A stretch of DNA of 64,000 nucleotides, taken from the NCBI GenBank assembly GCA_018296165.2, contig JACKQL020000131.1, forward strand, positions 58,331 through 122,330, read 5' to 3'. Below are positions 35,089 to 47,070 of this stretch, one piece after another; the first letter of the stretch is position 1, and the number at the start of each line of letters is the position of its first letter. The DNA comes from Termitomyces sp. T153. Lineage: Eukaryota > Basidiomycota > Agaricomycetes > Agaricales > Lyophyllaceae. A program made the position numbers and the translations under genes. Under the pieces are notes generated by a model that worked only from the letters and a program-made list of their open reading frames with translations, was not told where the DNA came from and did not search any database.

Positions 35089-36090
35089 GAAATATTAGTC
35101 ATTCAAATTCTGCATTGTGCTAATCAATCATGCTCTTGAAGGACCTTGCCTATGTATTAGGCAGATTTTTGGGATAGGTAGGCAGGATTCAGGCTTGGTC
35201 AAGGACACACCCTCCATCCATGGAGAGTGCATGTCAAGCCATGATTTGTACCTTGTCACAACCAATAGTGTCAATTGAATGTACCATTTATCATCAATTA
35301 ACAGAGAACCATGATGCATTTTTAACTCCACTCAGTAAGAGCAGGTTGTGCATTCAATTAGTAATGATGAGCAGCATATACTCTAAGCAAGCATGTCAGG
35401 AGAGGAGCATGACAATATCTGAGATCTACAGTGCAAGTGATCATTGAAACTATGACATCTTGACCCCCTCACATGTCACAGGCTAAGTAGCCTGCTCAAT
35501 AACCCCTCCTTAATAGGGCTTATTAGCCTGGATTACCCATCTTAGTGGTGCAAGCATGGGCAGTGACCAACTTTTAATTCTTGATGATGTTTTTAATTAT
35601 TCATATGAAATAAATAATATAAGCAAGTGTATTGACACTAGATTTTGCACACTGCTCAATGAACTATTTTACACCTCACATTAGCCCATGTTCTTTAGCA
35701 TTTTTGTCATTTGGCATTGGTTGTGCCCCTTACCATGTGGCAGGTTCAGATTCTTCATGGACAGGTATGCTAATGCACCTTTCTTCAGGTGAGGATCTGC
35801 ACAACAACATGTATTGGCAGTACACATTTGAAAGACACATTCTTCTATGACCATGGTTGTGTGCTACTGCTATGTTTTCCAAAGCTCAAGCAGCAAAATG
35901 CATGATTTCTTTAGGGATCACTGTATATGACTCTGAGGAGCTGTGGTGGAGGTTCTCAATGCCTCCACAACACAATGGGCACTTTGCCACTCCAGGAGTG
36001 TAATAGGCCCATGAACATCACTGGACAGACAATGCATGATAGTCTAAGGGTGGCAATTGAGCAATCTCCCTCAGTCCAATTGGCTAGATA
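35089..36090. other. CpG-poor stretch with palindrome
   Basis: AATAACCC...GGGCTTATT near 35496-35524 can form a hairpin, and a CAGGCTAAGTAGCCTG palindrome lies at 35479-35494. No gene recognised. Confidence 0.4.
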
Positions 36091-37020
36091 AGACCTAAGA
36101 GAAGTGATCTGTTGAAGACAATCACTCTTTATGCATGGTCAGCCAAGTTCAGTGAACTTGAAGATTGGCTAATGAGCATTTGCATATTCTATGCTGTAGT
36201 TCAGTATGATGGGGAGGGGTGCAATCATGAGATAGTACTGATTTTGATGGACTTTCTGGCTGCAGGAGTGCTGGAATGGTACCTTTGACATATTATACAT
36301 GTCAAAAGGACCCAATTCCACTGGAGGTTTGAGGATGTAGTCCTTGGATTGTACACTTGATTTGTACAACCTTCAACAATGCAGGTTACACATGACCCAT
36401 TCCACAATGTGCTGTATCCTATCAAAGAGAGAGTGCAAGGCTTCTATGACATCTGCTTGACCATGCCCAAAACATGGCCATTTCCCTGACAAATTTACAA
36501 ATTTTGAGTGGTTTTTGGAGGGAATACCCTCTGACATGCTGGTTGCATTGATAAACAAAGGCAGAGTGGCTCCTAAAGTAAATACAGTTGAGAGTTTGTC
36601 TCAGAAGCTTAATCTTACAAGGATAATATCAAGATGGCTGTACACTACTTGGAGCACAGCTCAAAGAATAGGGCTGGACAGACTCAGTCACTGGCTGCAG
36701 CACAGTTATCCAAGCTTGTTATTGCACTAGTCAAGCAGACTAGGCTGATGGGGCAGAGCACATTAAGATGCCTGCAGTAAGACTGGCCTCCCAACCCCAG
36801 GTATCATGCCCTAGTGGAGGCAGACTTCCTCCTAGACCAAATAGTGTGGTACAGGCAGCAAAAACTCACATTGCCACTGGTAGCAAAGTCTTGGCCATTA
36901 CATTGGGACAGGCAGGTAAGGATGCTGGCCAATCTACTACTTGTTACAAGTGCAGAAAGGTGGGGAATTCTGCCAGGGAATGAAGGAGCCTGGGAAGCCA
37001 GCTCACACCCATGTTTGAGC
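36090..37020 (+). mobile_element. Ty3/gypsy gag relic
   Basis: Plus-strand fragments of a fungal gypsy gag: the LEDWLMSICIFYAVVQYDGE region (36155 on), GVLEWYL, HWRFEDVVLGLYT, VQPSTMQVTHDPFHNVLYPI, LVALINKGRVAPKVNT, and a ruined zinc knuckle STTCYKCRKVGNSARE followed by a stop in place of the last Cys (about 36935-36987). Many stops. It ends just before the family A LTR fragment. Confidence 0.75.
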
Positions 37021-37027
37021 AGCACAT

Positions 37028-37262
37028 TGTCATGACCTGCTCTCTGGAACTCCAACCTTGTTCCCAACCTGCTTGCTTCTCCAGAGCTCCCCCTGACACC
37101 CTGTCAAACTCCCCCAACCTTTGTACACCCTCTGCACCCACTCCAGGTAACTCCAACACTTCTCTGGAAAACCTTGATAGCCTCCTGGCTAACTCCAATG
37201 CTCTCTCTGCAGCCATCAATGCTTCCCCTGACTCTCCTAAGTCCCTGGGACCTTCCCCAGTA
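37028..37262 (+). repeat. LTR family A, 5' fragment
   Basis: Starts TGTCATGACCTGCTCTC and follows the other family A LTRs to the CCTGGGACCTTCC block, then breaks off directly into RT sequence. It is the truncated 5' LTR of the element whose pol follows. TATA box and the rest are deleted. Confidence 0.8.
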
Positions 37263-39700
37263 GTTCATAAATGGCATCTTCCACAACATGAATGATGTTT
37301 TCGTTATTGTGTATCTGGACAACATCCTGATCTACCCAAATTTGCTGATGGAGCATCTGGAGCACATCTGCCACATCTTAGAACAACTCTGAGAGTACCA
37401 CCTTCACACCAAACCCAAGAAATGCTCCTTCCACATGATGGAGGTCAAATATCTTGGAGTCATTGTCACTCCTGATGGCATGTGCATGGACCCTGCCAAG
37501 GTCAATGCAATACTCAACTGGCCCCCACCGTGGAACATCAAGGAGGTACAGTCATTCCTGGGGTTTGCTAACTTTTATCACTATTTCATTGACAACTACT
37601 CTGGGATCACCAAACTCCTCAACCAACTCATGTGGAAGGACACCCCCTGGGATTGGGACAGCAAGTGCCAGAGCATATTCCTCCTCCTAAAGAAGGCCTT
37701 CACCTCCGCTCCAGTCCTCTGCCATTTCGACCCCTCCCTGCCAATTGTGCTCAAATGCGACGCCTCCAACTACACTATTGCTGGGATACTCTCCCAGTCA
37801 GACTTGGGGGGCAAAGACCTCTGTCCCATTGCCTTCTACACCCAATCAATAATCCCAGCAGAACTCAACTATGACATCTACAACAAAGAACTCCTCATGA
37901 TCGTCAAAGCCTTCCATCAGTGGTGGGCCTACCTCGAGGGGTCTCCACACTGCATCCAAGTATACTCTGACCACAACAACCTGCAATACTTCACAACCAT
38001 GAAACAGCTCAGCTGCCACCAAGCCCAATGGTCCAAAACCCTCTTGGAGTACAACTTCACCATCCACTACTGCCCCAGGTGACTTGGTGCGAAGCCCAAT
38101 GCCCTCACTCAAAGGTCCAACATGTATCCAAAGAAGTCATTTGAAGCCAAACAGAATGCATTCAACCATTGAGTGGTAATCCCCCCCAAACATCTACATG
38201 CTGTGCTGATTTTAAATGAAGAAGGAATCCTCCAGCAAATCAGAAATTCACCCCCGGACTCCTTCTTCACCCAGCATGACCCCCGCAACAACCCTGACGA
38301 GTCAAGCACTGGGAATCCCTTTTCGCTGTCTCTGGACCACCACCTCCTGCTCCAGAGTGGACAAATTTACACTCCAAACCACAAGTCCATCCACCTTGAC
38401 ATACTCCAGCAGCACCACAACCATAAGCTCTGGGGGCACCCAGGAATTCATAAGACCCTTCAACTCATCTCCCGGACTTACTTTTGGCCAGGAATAAAGA
38501 AGGACATCATGCAATATGTAAGGGCCTGCAAACCTTGCCTCTGGGCCAAGGTACTCCATCACCACCCCTATGGATTATTGAAACCCCTCCTCATTGGCTG
38601 CCACTCCTGGTCCTCCCTATTGATGGATCATATTGTTGAACTCCCTGACTCTGAAGGTTTCAACATGATCCTTGTCATTGTTTGCCACCTCACCAAGCAA
38701 GCCCTCTTCATCCCCTGCCACACCACCAATAATGCTCCAGAGTTCGCCAAACTATTCCTTGAACACGTATTCTCCAAGCACAGACTCCTAGATGACATCA
38801 TCTCTGACTGCAGACCCCTGTTTGTATCCCACTTTTGGCAATTGCTATTCAAGGCGCTCGAGATCAAAACCAGCCTCTCCACTACCTATCACCTGGAGAC
38901 TGATGGACAAACAGAACAAGTGAACCAGACACTGGAGCAGTATCTCTGCCTATACATTAACTATTTACAGAACAACTGGTGTGCAGAACTCCCCCTCACC
39001 AAATTCACCTACAACAACATGCCCCACTCCGCCACCAGAGTCTCCCCCTTCTATGCCTACAAAGGCTACAACCCCCAACTCACCCTGTCCCTGAAGGACA
39101 TCCCCTCCCACACTGCCCAAAACCAAGGACCTCCAATCCCTTCACCAATTCCTCCAAAATGAGATCAACACTACAAATTAAGCCTACTCCAAACATGCCA
39201 ATGCCCAACATGATCCCACCCCTGACTGGCCCCCCAGCACCTTGGTTTGGCTTAATCAATGCAATCTCAAGACCCAGAGGCCCTCCATCAAACTAGACCA
39301 CAAATGCCTTGGTCCTTTCAAAGTCCTCTGGAAAGTCTTCATGCACACCTACAAACTCGACCTACCTCCAGGCTTGAAAGGCCTCCACCCTGTGTTTCAC
39401 ATTCGACTTCTTGAAAAACATGCCCCAGACCCCTTCTCTGGCCAGCACCCCAGCTGACCACCCCCCATCAAGGTTGAGGACGAGTACTGCTACAAGGTCG
39501 ACCAGATCCTTGACTCCTGCTTGGTCTGCAGATGACTCCAGTACTTAGTCCACTAGAAAGGCTATGGACCTGAGAACAACATGTGGGAGCCCCAGAAAAA
39601 CCTTGATGGAGCCCCCAATGAACTCTGGAACTTCCATCAACAACACCCCACCAAGCCTCGGGCCCCCTGGGACTAGCAAGTGCAGATGGCATTAGTGGAC
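37263..39700 (+). mobile_element. MarY1-like Ty3/gypsy pol (RT, RNase H, integrase, chromodomain)
   Basis: Begins inside RT at FINGIFHNMNDVFVIVYLDN: the active site is YLDN, the second Asp lost (AAC, 37321-37323). Then VKYLGVIVTPDGM; RNase H KCDASNYTIAGILSQSD; LNYDIYNKELLMIVKAFHQW; SDHNNLQYF (to 38080, stop). Integrase at 38173-39162: zinc-binding HPGIHKTLQL and CKPCLWAK, core MDHIVELPDS, DDIISDCRPLFVSHFW and TDGQTEQVNQTLEQY. The C-terminus has HPVFHIRLLEKHAPDP and a chromodomain (DEYCYKVDQILDS, KGYGPENNMWEP, LWNFHQQHPTKP) to about 39665. Few disabling stops, so it is the youngest pol here, yet gag, protease and most of RT are deleted. Confidence 0.92.
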
Positions 39701-41047
39701 ATAACTCCTGCCTCTGGATTTATTAGGGATTCAACTCCCATGAGTACCCCCCCCCCTATGTGTTTTCACTTACTCTGCCCCTCACTCATTCTGAAAACTT
39801 CTCATGCTCAGCAGGAGTACAAGAAGTCTGATATTCACAAAAGTTACAAGAAAGAAATACAGAAATAGGGGAGCACAGAGCAACAAGAAACTAGAGTCCA
39901 GAAAACCCCTACTCCCCCTCCTCCTCCAAATCCACCTCCGCTATCCTCCCCACCAGATTCACCTCCAGCTGCGCTACTACCATCACCAGAACTTTGGGAT
40001 GCCCTGGGAGCGGCTCTGCCATGTCCATTGCCACCTCCCATCATGCTCCAGAGTCCGCTGTCACCCTCTGCCAATGTCCTGCCAGCAGACGCCCCATCTG
40101 CATGACCCCCTGCCCTAACTCCAGTGGGAGATCTCTGGGCATCCTTGCCAACCCATTGTGGATGGACCCCAGTGCCACTGACACTCCATCAAGGAGGATG
40201 CGGTGCTCCCTGGCCCAGTCTGTAGAATCAAATGTCAGCTCATAGTAAACGGGAGATGAAGGGAGCACTTATGGAGCACTTCCCACCGCCCCAAGGCTGC
40301 CTCATTGGCAAGCCACTCTTCCTGCCACTGTGCCCTCTCTGCTGTTGCTTGGGTCACCTTCACACTGGACCCCTGCTGAGCCCCCCACATTTCCAACCCC
40401 TCTGATCATTGCCCTGCCGCCTCTGCCTGTGCCTCCAATGGCCCCATATGTGCTCACAGCTCTTGAAGCTGCAACAGTCACTCCATGGTGGTTTCCACAG
40501 TGATGCCCTTATCCCTAAGCACCAAGTCCCATTTCTTCTGAGCCCCATCCAGTTCCCTCCAAAGCCCATCTCTCTCCTCCTCCACCCTACAAACTTCCTC
40601 CCCACATGTGGCCAACAACCTTTCCAACTTCTCCATCTGCTGCCACAGGAAAGCCTCGGCAGCCAACCACAACCCTCCCACAGACTGCTTGACCAAGGCC
40701 TCAGAAGTTGGGGAATACACCATGGGACCTGGAGGGCCTGCCATCACCGGCTCCTCCCATGCCCGCCTGCTAGGCCCTGCCTCCAGTGAGGGGGACACCC
40801 TCCATTTACTCTTGTCGCACATTGCGGGAGCCCCCTCCTTCTGCCCACTCCATGGGGGCCCAACCTTCATCAGGGGCCGCCCCATGCCAACTCCCCCTTC
40901 TACCCCGGAACCCCTCCCTGAGACCCTACTCCGACCCTCCTCCAACTGTGTGACAACCCACTTGTGGTCCCACCCCTGCTCTGCCGCAATGCAAGCAGCA
41001 TGCCAACTCAGAGTGACAGAGCACTTCTCATGCCACAAGCAATATGG

Positions 41048-42257
41048 TATCAGGTTCCGCTGACCTCAGGAGCTCAGCTGCACTGGGCGAGTCCTTACTA
41101 GGCGGGCGTGATCCCCTTGCACGGGCAACCAAACACTTGAAAGCATTCTGGGCACTGACGGCTTGTGCAGATAGTCGGTGGGATGCAATCCAAACAGATC
41201 CGGAGAGGTCCGGAGAAGTTGGATTGCAAGGAAATGGGACGGGCTTGGCGGGGTTCAGGCAGAAGACCGTATGGGAGATTTGCGGAGGTGAAGGAGCAGG
41301 TGGCTATGCGATCAATGGGAGCAGAGCCAGAGTCTGATGGAAGATCAATTGGAGTTGATGGAGTCCAGGACCAAATGAAGAGCGGGGTTTGGGTGTGGGA
41401 AAGAGTGATGGGGTTTGTAATTGTAATTGCAGAGTTTTTGAGGCCGTTAAGGTTGAGGAGGGCTTGGGCACTACAGTCGGACGGAGTCACTGAGACAGCG
41501 TCGGACAAAATGAAATGGAGTTGATATGGAACAAGAGTAGATTCAAGTGAAGATACGAAACAATAACGAGAATGATCACAAAATGGAGACACGACAAGAC
41601 CAGGAGACTGAGATAAGACCGGGAGGCTGAGAGTAAGGAAAACAAGACACAAAACACAAAACACAAAACACGAGAAGGAAACAATCAGACCATAGGTAAC
41701 GTTAAGCAATATCAAGACTAGAGTACGAAAAGCTACTTGACAACTTATATACTGACTACCGGAGAACTTTGGGGTACATTGGCTGCGGCGGCGGGGCTTG
41801 GCGGAGCTCGACGGAGTGGGCAGGTGTTGGTTGTAATTGAGGATTGGGCCGCGTTAATATGTTGATGGGATCATTTGGAAACATGGGTTGCCCGAGGTTG
41901 TTGTGATACTCCAGAATGGGTCAGAGGAACCAGGGTGTTGAGTTGATGATGGGTGGCGAAGATCGGGGACAGCGGGGGTGGTTCTTGGGGTTCAGGAGAT
42001 CCAGAGTAAGTGTCAGTGGCTGTGGGGAAGGCGTCAAAGTTGGCCAGGGGGCCGTTGGAGTTAGCCGGGGAGGCGTCGGAGTTAGCCGGGGAGGCGTCGG
42101 AGTTAGCCGGGGAGGCGTTGGAGTTAGCCGGGGTTGCGTTGGGGCTAACCAAAATAGGTGCGGAGCATGGGCAGAAGTTTGGCGGAGCGTTGGGGGTTTT
42201 TGGGGAATCGGGGGGTTGCTGGACGATGTGCGGGGGTCCAGGGGATGGGTTGTGACA
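41048..42257 (-). repeat. Solo LTR family A, young, nested
   Basis: Minus-strand LTR TGTCACAACCCATCCCC...GGAACCTGATA (1210 bases), flanked by TATGG (41043-41047) and CATGG (42258-42262), a 5-base target duplication with one C/T difference. Rich in CpG compared with all other family A copies, hence recent. TATATAAG core at about 41741-41752 (minus strand). Confidence 0.9.
42053..42137 (-). repeat. 21-base minisatellite in LTR family A
   Basis: Four units of GAGTTAGCCGGGGAGGCGTCG, the last one diverged. Other family A LTRs carry one or two degraded units, which contributes to LTR length differences and to false ANSNASPANSDAS-type frames. Confidence 0.85.
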
Positions 42258-43010
42258 CATGGGAGACACACTAATGTGTCCTGCCACACTCCCATCACGG
42301 GCTCCTCAAACTTGCACTGTTCACCCTGCCAGGTACAGGACACAAACTAGAGACATGGGTTAGCATGATAAGGAAGGGACATGCCAATGACGCACTGGGG
42401 CCACTGCCTGACACCATTCTAACATCAGGAGACCTCTTGCTCACTCTGCAGCCTCTGCAAAGTACTCTGGTGTCACATCTGCCTGCACAACTCTTGACCC
42501 CATAGGGACAGGGCAGACCACCCTGGGGGCAATACCAGGCCTGGAATGAGAAGCGAGGACCACTTCCCCCGCTGACTGCACTGGAGCCTCCCCTGACAAA
42601 AGCCCCAAGAGGCCTGCCACCGCCGCCAACAACTCTGATAGGACTTATTTAGCACTCCAGCCATGATGAGCAAGAGACAATACTTACGACTACGGTACAT
42701 TGCCTGCACCCACCTATGGTCTCGCCGACCCTCAGAGTCCTCCAAGGAAGAAGTCAAGGTATGCACCAATGGGGATGGGGACACTGCTGGAGAATATGTA
42801 GAAGATGACATTGGGAAAGTTTGGGAACCCCAGAGTATGCCTGACCCTTTTCAACAACTAGGGAAGAACCCCCTGAGGAGTGGTGGCCATGCTTCAACTT
42901 CATTCCCCACGCTGCTGCCACTACTGCAGTCTGATCAATATTGCTTGACTTTGATTCCCATGCCCCACCGATCCCTAAACTGTGCCCCGCATCTTGAGAG
43001 TCTTGACGCT

Positions 43011-43978
43011 GAAGAGGGGGTGATGTCACAACCTGCTCCCTAGACCCCAACACTGCCCCCAGCCCCTCCCAATGTTCTGCCAAAACTCCCCAGCCCTCAC
43101 CCACCCTCTGCACCCACTTCAGGCAACTCCAACACTTTCTTGGCAAACCCCAATGGCTCCTTGATCAACTCTGATGCCTTCTCCACAGCAGTTGACATAC
43201 CCCCTGAATTCCCCTAGACTCCCAAGACTTCCCCCGACCCTGGAGCAATCCACTTTCCAACTGACCCCATCAGAATGTCACCGCAGCCCACTCCAAGATT
43301 GTACCCAACAACCATCGACTCTGCACAGTTCTGTCGAGCCCACTGCCATATCCTCTGCCCTCCAGAACCACCCAGTAGTAGGTATATAAGTTGTAGCATA
43401 GCCCCTGGTACTTTAGTCTTGATATTGCATTTACTGGTTTCCTATGTCTTGTCCTTTGTCTTGTCACTGTTTCTATTTTTAGTTTCAAATCTATCTCTTT
43501 TCCTCATCTTGCCTCATCTCCATCTCATCTTGACTGTGTATATTTCCTTTGTCTTCCTAAGTTCCTTTTATCTCTGACGTCAGTACAAACTCCGCACACA
43601 TGTCACAACCCAAACATTCTTATGATAACTCCAGACCTCACTCCCTGCTTGGCCCAGGAACCCATCATGCCTTGGTGATCTCCTGTCAAACTCTGGCTCC
43701 ACCCCCATCAATCGCAAAGCCCCACTTACCCCGCATTCTATTTGTGCGCCCATGAACTTGTCCCGATGCCCGTCCAGGTCCGACATCTAATACACTTGGT
43801 CTTAGACATCCCCAAACCACTCTGGACTTGCTTGGATCACCCCCCCTCCTAGCTCCCCCTCACAAGTCCCTCCCCTCTGCGCCCATCCCAGACACTTGGT
43901 TATAAGCGCAGGACATTGTGTCCACCTAGTAAGGATTCACCAGTGTAGCTGAGCCCCCATCGTCAGCGGAACCTGACA
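43011..43978 (+). repeat. Polypurine tract and 3' LTR, family A
   Basis: GAAGAGGGGGTGA (43011-43023) directly precedes TGTCACAACCTGCTCCC; the LTR runs to CGGAACCTGACA at 43978. Shorter (955 bases) than the solo copies. TATATAAG at 43383-43390. The tract marks it as the 3' LTR of the plus-strand element that starts at 37028, so the antisense ORF lies inside the element. Confidence 0.8.
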
Positions 43979-44640
43979 TTTACCACAGTTTGACTTTGTC
44001 AGAGTTCATACTTTCTTTGGCTCTAAGTTCCTTATTCCACCCACCTGTCCTGCATTTGGTAATGTGTTTCCTTTCACCTTTCCATTGTTAGTAACAACCT
44101 GGCTCCTTGCAAATCTGATCCATCCCCACATCCAGAATTTCCCCCTTTCATGTTTCTGGCATGTGGCCATGGTCCTGGTTTGCCTATGCTAAGCTGACCC
44201 AGTAGTCATTAGTTATGAACTTGAGCTTTTGCATCAGTTGTCTGGCCTGCCCACCTTGTGCACCTAAGGTTTTATAGTTGGTCTCTAGCTCACACATAAT
44301 ACTTATAAGAAATCCTACTCCTGCTGCCCCTACTGGTTTAATGAACCTCTCTTGGTCTCCCATCAAGTCAAGCATGTGACTGAGCCTCTGGCTGCCAGTG
44401 GCTCCTCCAGCCCCCTCACTTTGATCTTGGACCTCAAGTTCTCCTACTAAGGACACAAGGCAACTTGGCCTTTTTCAGACCAAGCAGGAATGTGGTGGTA
44501 ACATTGTGTCATTAAGCCATGTTCAATGATTGTTGCACATTGTTGTCCCCCAGAGTGGGCAGCCTGACTAACAAAGCCTCCCAATGTGCATGTGCTGGTA
44601 GTGGCTGCCTGGCAGCATTGAAATAACCCATGTGGTGTCT
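43979..44640. other. CpG-poor stretch, unassigned minus ORF
   Basis: Frame 44184-44456 (minus) contains HMLDLMGDQERFIKPVGAAG and may be part of an unknown gene. Nothing else recognised. Confidence 0.3.
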
Positions 44641-44654
44641 AAGGTGTTTTCCAT

Positions 44655-44760
44655 ACAGGATCACTCAGCCAGAGTCAAAACCCCAACCTTGCACTCACAA
44701 GTCATGTGACCCACTTTGGGATGTGATGGTGCCAGCTAAGCCACCACACCCTCTTTCTAT
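44655..44760 (-). repeat. tRNA-like SINE copy
   Basis: Minus strand has TGGCTTAGCTGG (44732-44743, A-box) and GGGGTTTTGACTC (44672-44684, B-box-like) about 48 bases apart. No folding tRNA was confirmed. Confidence 0.45.
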
Positions 44761-44816
44761 ACTCCATTGAATAATTGCACTCCATTATTGCTCTAAATTT
44801 CAGATCTTATCCTTGC

Positions 44817-45200
44817 AACTCTAAGCTTCTTTCACTCTAGCACATTTTAAAAAACTGTCATTCAGACATTGTTGAGTTAGCACCTTGGCCACTCTCATTT
44901 CACTAGTACCACTATAGGGTACTGTTTTGCCAAGTCATTGTTCTATGCTAGCACCTATGGCTAGTTCCAGTTTGCTACTCCTCTTTGCTATCCCTTACAC
45001 TAGGCTCTAGCACATCCATTATACTGCTCACCCTTTGTTAACAATCTTAGTCCTTGTAACCTCTTGTTATCACCTAGCAACTCAAGCTAGTGTCCAATGC
45101 CCCTTTTACCACTTAGGTTCCCTGCCTCTCTTACCACCTTTACTAAACTGGGTTCTCTAGGACATAGCTTGACTTGCACTAACACTGCTAGCAGGCAATA
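44817..45200 (+). repeat. Repeat E, copy 2
   Basis: Same ordered blocks as 21143-21390 (TTTCACTCTAGCAC, TTGAGTTAGCACC, TTTTGCCAAGTC, GCTATCCC). No ORF. Confidence 0.45.
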
Positions 45201-45409
45201 GTGTTTCCTGAGGAAATACTGAAAAGAAACCTGTTGTGCCATTTCCAAACATAGTATTTCCAATAGAAAAAGGCTCTAAAGAATGGCAAAAACCTTTTTC
45301 CAAAGGCAAATTCTATCAAAGGAATGATATAACAGTTTTCTTTTTTTCCATTTTTTCAATGGAAGCAGGTTCCAGTGCCAGCTGTGCAAGCTGAGCCTGC
45401 ATATACAAA

Positions 45410-47070
45410 CATGGAGATGTGAGGGACAAAGTTAAGCCCTTGCAGTTAGTGAGGAGAAGGATTCGGGATAGACTGATTCCAAAACTGACTCTTGAATAGG
45501 CCTACAACCCATGTATGCCTCATGAATGGAATCAGGTCATAGCAGATCTGACAGTTCAGGAGAGAAGGAGATGAGCTGTGTTGGTAGAGCAACTCTATTG
45601 GCTAGCCACAATAAATGAAATATCTGAGCCCAGTGAGTTTAACTACTTGCCAAGCAAGCCCAGTGGTAGGACAACAATTAGTCCTAGGTGGCTGAACATA
45701 CCTGTCATGACCCACTCCCAGAACCCTGGACCTTGTTCCCAGCTACCTTGCTTTCCTGGAGTTCCCCCCTCCAACTCCCCCTTTGACTCCCCCAACCTGT
45801 GTTCACCCACAAGCACCCACTCTGAGTAACTCCAACACTTCTCTAGCAAACTCCAATGGCCCCCTGGCTAACTCCAATGCCTTTCCCACAGCCTTCAATG
45901 CTTCCCCTGCCTCTCCTGAGCCCCTGGAACCTTCCCTCACTGTTCTCAATGCCAGCATGCATCACTAGTTTGTCATTCTGACTTACTCAACCAGCTTCAG
46001 AGCCATCACAATGACCCTAAAACAGCCCACATCTCCAACTGATCTCATCATGATCCCATCAGTATATCACTAGCCTGCCCCTTGATCACAACTGACACCC
46101 ATTGGCTCTACATGACTCCAACAAGCTCTGCTGCCAGACCCATTATCCCTGGAGCTGTTCCAGTAGTCAGTATATAAGTCATAGAGTAGCATCTCATACT
46201 CTAGTCTTGATATTGCCTTACCTGATGTGTTTCTGATTGTTTCTCTCTTGTTTTTTATGTTCTGTGTTATGTTTTCTCCTCTCTCAGTCTCCCAGTCTTA
46301 TTTCAGTCTCCTGGTCTTATTTTAGTCACCTGGTCTTATCTCAGTCTCCTAGTCTTGTCTTGTCTCTATCTTCATTATTGTCTTGTTATCATTTCATACC
46401 TCTGCTTGAATCTATTTTTGTTCTTGTCTCAATCTCACCTCAACTCTGTCTCATCTTGTTTGACTCCATTTTCTTTATTGTGTTCAAGTTCTTTAAACCT
46501 TAATGCCATTACAAACCTGTGCTTACAATTACAAACTTCAAACATTCATAAACCAACTCTGGACCTCACTATTTGCTCAGCCCCAAGACCCATCAACATC
46601 AATTGATCTCCCATCAAACTCTGGCCTCACTCCCATCACTCATATAGCCTCCATTTGCTCCACACTTTCAGTACTTGCTTCCAGACTTGTGCCTGACATT
46701 CCTTCAAGTTAAAACCTTCCCTGTACCTTGTCTTAGACTTCCCTGGACCACCCCAGACTTGTTTGGACCACTCCCCCTTACTTATCCTCACAAGTATCTA
46801 AAGTCCAGACTATCTCCAAACACTGGGTTATCAGTGCAGTATGTCATGTCCACCTAGTAAAAACTTGTGCAGTATAGCTGAGCCCCCCTGATCAGCAAAA
46901 CCTGACAATGCCAGACAAATCAGAAATTTTTCTCATGGTCTTACATAATAAGTATGCAAGGGAAATTCCACCTCCAAGAACTGCTAAAGAGGCGCATAGA
47001 GACATACATATGTAGTGTGTCATACAGTACAGCAGAGCATGCTTTGTGTGATATTCTACATCACTGGCAG
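45410..47070 (+). pseudogene. Unknown ORF interrupted by a solo LTR
   Basis: Plus-strand piece 45410-45702 (VEQLYWLATINEISEPSEFN, RWLNI) and piece 46908-47030 (DKSEIFLMVLHNKYAREIPP, RTAKEAHRDIHM, stop) join in frame once the LTR at 45703-46907 and one target copy are removed. Internal stops and the CpG-poor setting show decay. Family not recognised. Confidence 0.5.
45703..46907 (+). repeat. Solo LTR family A
   Basis: TGTCATGACCCACTCCC...AAAACCTGACA, 1205 bases, between ATACC (45698-45702) and ATGCC (46908-46912): a target duplication with one transition. TATATAAG at 46171-46178. CpG-poor, old. Confidence 0.88.

Larger units (their letters stand above)
39844..42660 (-). pseudogene. Antisense accessory ORF of the gypsy element (split by a solo LTR)
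   Basis: On the strand opposite to pol, between the chromodomain and the 3' LTR. Reading minus from about 42660: an Ala/Gly-rich frame (ELLAAVAGLLGLLSGEAPVQ); a Cys-rich stretch (CTWQGEQCKFEEP, LVCLP); then, after the nested LTR (41048-42257), CLWHEKCSVTLSWHAACIAAE; a Gly/Arg linker; a coiled-coil-like SVGGLWLAAEAFLWQQMEKL and VCRVEEERDGLWREL; and a C-terminal part with FDSTDWAREHRILLDGVSVA and MGRLLAGHWQR, ending near 39850. Removing the LTR and one target copy joins the Cys-rich parts in frame. The Cys spacing suggests a zinc-binding, gag-like or DNA-binding protein; this is inference. A few stops and frame changes remain. Confidence 0.6.

Noticed and set aside
41871..42350. 138-144 codon frames with ANSNASPANSDAS or VGVSRGG repeats
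   Set aside because: They lie inside the solo LTR and come from the 21-base minisatellite.
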